A stretch of 64,000 nucleotides of DNA, from contig ONEL01000001.1 in assembly GCA_900316835.1 (NCBI GenBank), forward strand, positions 248,001 to 312,000. Reading direction: 5' to 3'. Every line of letters starts with the position of its first letter. Positions within the stretch are counted from its first letter, which is position 1. This DNA is from an uncultured Prevotellaceae bacterium (GTDB lineage: Bacteria; Bacteroidota; Bacteroidia; Bacteroidales; Muribaculaceae). The position numbers and the translations under genes were made by a program. This document shows, in pieces, positions 60,303 through 64,000 of the stretch. The notes beneath the pieces were generated by a model that saw nothing but the letters and a program-made list of their open reading frames with translations, made no database searches and was not told the DNA's origin.

Positions 60303-61400
60303 TTAATAAAATTTCTCCCCCATTTCGGTCATGATGGAGGGAATATCAATACCCTGCGGGCAGTGACTGCTACAACTGCCACATGACAGGCAATCAAGTG
60401 GAGTGCTTATTGACTCAACCTTTTCGAGCTGTTGCTTAAGTCCCATGTCACCATCAACTTTATACTTGTTGTAATACTTCAAGAACTCAGGAATGTTAAT
60501 TCCCATTGGGCAGTCGTCGGTGCAATAGCGGCATGCTGTGCATGGCACCTGCATCTGTTGCTTAAACATTGCCATAGCCTTGAATAGCAGGTCTCGATCG
60601 GCATCGGTGAAATTGTTATCGTCGTCAAAGGTACGCAGATTGTCTTCCACCTGCTCCATTGTACTCATTCCACTGAGGATTACCAGCACTTGTGGTAATG
60701 AGCGTACAAAGCGAAACATCCATGAAGCCAGCGACCACTCGGGATGTGCTTCATGCAGCATTGCATCGGCATGTGGATTAAGTCTCGACAACCGGCCTCC
60801 ACGCACTGGTTCCATGACAACAATGGGGATGTCGCGCTCCTCAAGAATTCTATATTCCTCTTGAGTGTGAGAATATAGCCAGTCGAAGCAGTTTAGCTGA
60901 ATTTGGGCAAAATCCCAGTCGTATTGCTCCACAAACCACCTTAACGACTCAATGCTTGCGTGGCATGAGAAACCGAGGTTGCGGATGCGTCCTTTTTCCT
61001 TTTGTTCTATGAGATAGGCAACACTGCCATCATCCACATAAGGATGAATTGTGTTGTCGCCAATAGCATGAATGAGATAAAAATCAAGATAGTCGGTTTT
61101 GAGTTTCTTGAGTTGAGTCTCAAACACATAGCGATAATCGGGATTGAAACCGATGTTGAACTTGGTGGCAAGATAGAAACTCTCACGTGGGTAATTAGGA
61201 AGCACTTCACCCAGAAAAGTCTCACTATCCTCATGATGATACATCCATGCCGTGTCGTAGTAGGTAACCCCACCGCGCATGGCTCGATCAATCATAGCAC
61301 TCGCCTTTTCACGGTCGATGCGACCATTTTTCTCAGGCAAACGCATGTTGCCAAAGCCTAAACGAGAGATTTTTATATCCTTGTATTTTTTGTATTCCAT
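60303..61400 (-). CDS. Aldo/keto reductase with C-terminal 4Fe-4S domain
   Basis: 365 residues. The AKR barrel keeps its catalytic residues: Asp and Tyr in YYDTAWMYHHEDSE, Lys in LATKFNIGF and His in YLIHAIGD. From about residue 280 a ferredoxin-like domain contains CTACRYCTDDCPMGINIP and CLSCGSCSSHCPQGIDIP, two [4Fe-4S] motifs. This fused form is common in strict anaerobes and takes part in reduction of unidentified carbonyls, probably with ferredoxin-type electron input. Cytoplasmic, apparently monocistronic. Confidence 0.94.
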   Translation of the reverse strand: MEYKKYKDIKISRLGFGNMRLPEKNGRIDREKASAMIDRAMRGGVTYYDTAWMYHHEDSETFLGEVLPNYPRESFYLATKFNIGFNPDYRYVFETQLKKLKTDYLDFYLIHAIGDNTIHPYVDDGSVAYLIEQKEKGRIRNLGFSCHASIESLRWFVEQYDWDFAQIQLNCFDWLYSHTQEEYRILEERDIPIVVMEPVRGGRLSRLNPHADAMLHEAHPEWSLASWMFRFVRSLPQVLVILSGMSTMEQVEDNLRTFDDDNNFTDADRDLLFKAMAMFKQQMQVPCTACRYCTDDCPMGINIPEFLKYYNKYKVDGDMGLKQQLEKVESISTPLDCLSCGSCSSHCPQGIDIPSIMTEMGEKFY

Positions 61401-61457
61401 AATGATTAAGTATAAGAGTTACAAGAAAACAAGATAACAAGGCAATATCATAGATAA

Positions 61458-61976
61458 CTATTTCTTAAATAAATAACGGAGAGCTAAATAGCCTCCCACA
61501 ATCTGAATCAAGCATCCTGGCCAGCCAAGGATAATGTCTTGAGAGGCTCTCTCAATAGAGCCGGTCATTAGCCACTCGGCAACAGAGCCAATGAGTTGAT
61601 AAGCAATAACAACAAGAGCCACGGTGAGAAGAGTAACCTTGTTGCTTTTCTTAGCAATAAAAGCTGCCGCAAGAGCAAGCGTAACACTCTTGACGAGAAT
61701 TATAGGCAGCATTGCTGCGGGGGGCATGCCAAAGAGCGCGCTATTTACTAGTGGCGACATCACTGCCGTGGTTAAGCCCACTGTAAAGCCATACTTATAG
61801 GCTGCCACAAGTGTAAAAAAATAGATAGGCAAGAATACTAGTCCTCCCTGAGGTATTAGATGACACAACTGTGGCAGAGCAATATTCCCTATTATAAATA
61901 AAGCTGCTACAAGATAGGTCTTAACTTGGTTGTAACTAAGTTGATACAACGCTACATTAGATGTTGATGATTTCAT
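61458..61976 (-). CDS. ECF transporter S-component-like membrane protein
   Basis: 172 residues with six predicted membrane helices and the small-size, Ala/Gly-rich make-up of energy-coupling-factor substrate-binding S components (LVAALFIIGNIALPQLCHLIP, GGLVFLPIYFFTLVAAYKYGFTVGLTTAVMSPLVNSALFG, LPIILVKSVTLALAAAFIAKKS). S components give substrate specificity for vitamins or metals and share the EcfT/EcfA energiser encoded elsewhere. The substrate cannot be named. It overlaps the upstream DUF1893 gene by 4 nt. Confidence 0.75.
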   Translation of the reverse strand: MKSSTSNVALYQLSYNQVKTYLVAALFIIGNIALPQLCHLIPQGGLVFLPIYFFTLVAAYKYGFTVGLTTAVMSPLVNSALFGMPPAAMLPIILVKSVTLALAAAFIAKKSNKVTLLTVALVVIAYQLIGSVAEWLMTGSIERASQDIILGWPGCLIQIVGGYLALRYLFKK

Positions 61977-62410
61977 TTTGATATCGTTTTAGTTAAAAAT
62001 TTTCTTATTATCACAAATGCTTGCTCTGGGTCGTCGACTCCTGTGGTCAACCGTTCTACCGGGCACACATCCGTACCAGCGCGATTGATTATATTGGGAA
62101 CAAGTTTCTCCCACTCCACGTCAATTCCCGCATGACTTAAAACCTCAAATGCGGGCTCGCTCAGTAGCCGCGCATACACTTGTCTCACCTTACCTTTTGC
62201 CAAAAGCAATGCCGCCCCACGACCTATAACACGGTCGGCTACAACAGCATTTTCGAGGAAAGCAGGCGAAGTGCAGAGCATGTTGAATAAATCAGCTACT
62301 CCCCGATTGTTAAAATCCACAATCTTGCCACTGCTTGATGCCACACATCCTCTAATAGCATCATGATTAAGCCTAGCTTTTAAATCTTTAATAATTGAGT
62401 CATTTTTCAC
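61973..62410 (-). CDS. DUF1893 domain protein
   Basis: 145 residues resembling the DUF1893 family (Thermotoga TM1506 type, a deaminase-like fold of unknown activity): CVASSSGKIVDFNNRGVADL, VADRVIGRGAALLLAKGKVRQVYARLLSEPAFEVLSHAGIDVEWEKLVPNI, NRAGTDVCPVERLT. Invariant Gly-Arg-Gly-Ala-Ala and the terminal CPVE are family features. It is coupled to the ECF-like membrane protein by a 4-nt overlap, suggesting that it handles the transported compound. Cytoplasmic. Confidence 0.8.
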   Translation of the reverse strand: MKNDSIIKDLKARLNHDAIRGCVASSSGKIVDFNNRGVADLFNMLCTSPAFLENAVVADRVIGRGAALLLAKGKVRQVYARLLSEPAFEVLSHAGIDVEWEKLVPNIINRAGTDVCPVERLTTGVDDPEQAFVIIRKFLTKTISK

Positions 62411-62603
62411 GGTCTAAAGTTACAAAAAAAACTTAGACACTAAATGGTTTTCTTTATTTTTCTATAAAAAATCTTCATGTAAGAAAAGATAAGAGCCACT
62501 TTAAATAAAGTCCATTAAATATTCCATAATGGCAATTATTTGGGCAATTTGTCCACTAGGCATAACAGCGAGAACTATTTTAAAGAAATTTCACCTAAAT
62601 CAC

Positions 62604-62635
62604 TTTGCTAAGTTGACGATTTTTCGCAACTTTGC
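62604..62635 (+). promoter_or_regulatory. Putative lpxD promoter
   Basis: TTTG (62604-62607), 19 nt, CAACTTTGC (62627-62635), one mismatch from TAnnTTTGC. The lpxD start is 38 nt downstream. The rest of the 262-bp divergent gap (62411-62672) shows no gene or riboswitch-like structure that I can identify. Confidence 0.5.
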
Positions 62636-62672
62636 AAGTTATTTTAAAATTGCAATTATATAATTCAGAAAA

Positions 62673-63710
62673 ATGAGGATTACAGTAGAAGAACTGGCTG
62701 CACTTGTTAAAGGTTCAATTGAGGGAGACGGTAAAGCATATATTAACAACTATTCCAAGATTGAAGAAGCTACAACAGGCTGCTTGACGTTTCTAGCAAA
62801 CCCCAAATACACTCATTATATCTACACAACAAAAGCTACAGCTGTGCTAGTGCGCAAGGACTTTGTTGCCGAGCACCCGGTCTCTGCGACCCTCATCAGG
62901 GTTGATGATCCTTACACTACTCTTGCTGATCTGCTAAACATGGTTAGCGCTCAAGCACCAGTAAGAACTGGTATAGAACAGCCTAGCTATATTTCAGACG
63001 GCACCACAGTGCCCGACGACATCTATGTGGGTGCTTTTGCATATATAGGCAAAAATGTAACTCTCGGTAAAAATGTGAAGATTTATCCACAAGCCTACTT
63101 AGGCGACAACGTAACCGTGGGTGATGATGTTATCATTTATCCTGGAGTCAAAATTTATCATGGTTGCAAGATTGGCAACCGATGCATTGTGCAAGCAGGA
63201 GCCGTGATTGGCGCCGACGGATTTGGTTTTGCCCCCAAGCAGGATGGTACTTATGAGAAAATTGCTCAAATAGGCATTGTGATACTAGAAGACGATGTGG
63301 AGATTGGTGCTAATACCACTATCGACCGCGCCACAATGGGATCCACTATCATAAAGCGAGGAGCGAAACTCGATAACCTCATCCAGATTGCTCACAATGT
63401 GGAGATAGGCGAGTCGACAGTAATGGCTGCTCAAGTGGGTGTTGCCGGATCCACAAAAATTGGTAAACACAACATGATGGGTGGTCAAGTGGGATTTGCC
63501 GGACACATTACAGTGGGTGACAACAATGGTTTTGGAGCTCAATCAGGCATCCCCAATAGTGTGGGCAGCAATCAGCGCATTCTGGGAACTCCCGGCATCA
63601 ATGCCCTTGAGTTTGCCCGTCAAAATGTTTACTTCAAGCGTCTACCCGAGATGGCTCGCGACATTAAAGCCCTCAAGAAAGAGGTTGAAGAAATCAAGAA
63701 AGAAAAATAA
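62673..63710 (+). CDS. lpxD: UDP-3-O-(3-hydroxyacyl)glucosamine N-acyltransferase
   Basis: 345 residues. The N-terminal uridine-binding domain ([43 protein letters not shown]) is followed by a left-handed beta-helix of hexapeptide repeats from about residue 105 to 300. [12 protein letters not shown] holds the catalytic His, and GADGFGFAP marks the acyl-binding region; a C-terminal coiled tail ends [11 protein letters not shown]. It adds the second hydroxyacyl chain in lipid A synthesis. Next on the strand is lpxC after 32 bp, the usual Bacteroidetes lpxD-lpxC order. Confidence 0.96.
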   Translation: MRITVEELAALVKGSIEGDGKAYINNYSKIEEATTGCLTFLANPKYTHYIYTTKATAVLVRKDFVAEHPVSATLIRVDDPYTTLADLLNMVSAQAPVRTGIEQPSYISDGTTVPDDIYVGAFAYIGKNVTLGKNVKIYPQAYLGDNVTVGDDVIIYPGVKIYHGCKIGNRCIVQAGAVIGADGFGFAPKQDGTYEKIAQIGIVILEDDVEIGANTTIDRATMGSTIIKRGAKLDNLIQIAHNVEIGESTVMAAQVGVAGSTKIGKHNMMGGQVGFAGHITVGDNNGFGAQSGIPNSVGSNQRILGTPGINALEFARQNVYFKRLPEMARDIKALKKEVEEIKKEK

Positions 63711-63742
63711 TTAAATAAATATTTCATACTGCACAATTTATT

Positions 63743-64000
63743 ATGAAACAAAGCACATTAAAGGCTTCCTTTAGCGTTGCAGGCAAGGGATTGCATACAG
63801 GGCTTAACGTGGAGGCCACTTTTAATCCAGCTCCCGAAAACACAGGTTATGTTTTTAAGCGCACTGACCTTGAGGGAGAACCCACCATCGAGGCTCTTGC
63901 CGAGAATGTGGTAGCAACCAATCGTGGTACTGTTATAGCTAGTCGCACAGTAAAGGAGGCAAAAGTAGCAACTGTAGAGCATGCACTTGCAGCCCTATAT
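63743..64000 (+). CDS. lpxC: UDP-3-O-acyl-N-acetylglucosamine deacetylase LpxC, 3' cut by window
   Basis: First 86 codons only, open at the window edge. MKQSTLKASFSVAGKGLHTG matches the LpxC opening, and VATVEHALAALY includes the first zinc-ligand His of the EHxxxA motif. It removes the acetyl group in the first committed lipid A step. In Bacteroidetes this gene is usually fused to fabZ, but that part lies outside the window, so the fusion cannot be confirmed. Confidence 0.93.
   Translation, partial: MKQSTLKASFSVAGKGLHTGLNVEATFNPAPENTGYVFKRTDLEGEPTIEALAENVVATNRGTVIASRTVKEAKVATVEHALAALY

Overview
The window looks like a chromosomal segment of an anaerobic member of the Bacteroidales. The evidence is a SprA/GldH type IX secretion and gliding pair, an RNase Y/ZapA/RicT block, a FeoA-FeoB fusion, PPi-dependent phosphofructokinase, a eukaryote-like NADP isocitrate dehydrogenase, and repeated promoters with the Bacteroidetes TAnnTTTG box. 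Family level (Muribaculaceae, Prevotellaceae or similar) cannot be settled from the sequence alone. No rRNA, tRNA, CRISPR array or intact transposase gene was found.

Layout. 1-13.9 kb holds housekeeping genes: a CCA-adding enzyme fused to an O6-alkylguanine-DNA methyltransferase (5' cut by the window edge), GtrA, gldH, ricT, then a minus-strand unit of a coiled-coil protein, zapA, a structured RNA candidate and rny; then recQ with a sugar phosphotransferase, a DUF349 protein, an M16 peptidase and a secreted cyclophilin. 13.9-17.1 kb is a degraded Rhs (polymorphic toxin) locus: three Rhs-core remnants interleaved with AT-rich orphan membrane or secreted ORFs, one frameshifted in a homopolymer. 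17.1-25.3 kb holds sprA (2498 aa) and ruvA. 25.5-28.1 kb is feoAB. 28.2-31.9 kb is a three-gene peptidoglycan-peptide catabolism operon (transglutaminase-like protein, NlpC/P60 peptidase, dipeptide epimerase). 32-43 kb carries a GNAT and a nitroreductase gene, a GH13 amylase, glmM, a DUF4827 lipoprotein, a DHH phosphoesterase, then dsbD-mazG-topB with a small Cys-rich membrane protein. A 169-bp MITE-like element sits between the convergent ends of that operon and a polysaccharide flippase gene.

44.8-58.2 kb is a central-metabolism block: pfp, pta-ackA, then a complete citrate lyase operon citD-citE-citF-citX with a CitC-CitG fusion, followed by aconitase and NADP-isocitrate dehydrogenase. No citrate synthase or citrate transporter is present beside them.

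The most interesting structure is at 58.1-59.5 kb. The last 53 bp of icd are repeated perfectly about 1.38 kb downstream, and the repeat re-creates an alternative icd 3' end. The enclosed islet carries an HTH-Fic AMPylase gene with its own autoinhibitory motif, CTTGCC inverted repeats placed over its promoter, and a possible tiny divergent membrane peptide. This is the footprint expected of site-specific integration into the icd 3' end, but the islet contains no integrase. The window closes with a secreted hypothetical protein, an Fe-S aldo/keto reductase, an ECF S-component with a DUF1893 protein, and lpxD followed by the start of lpxC.
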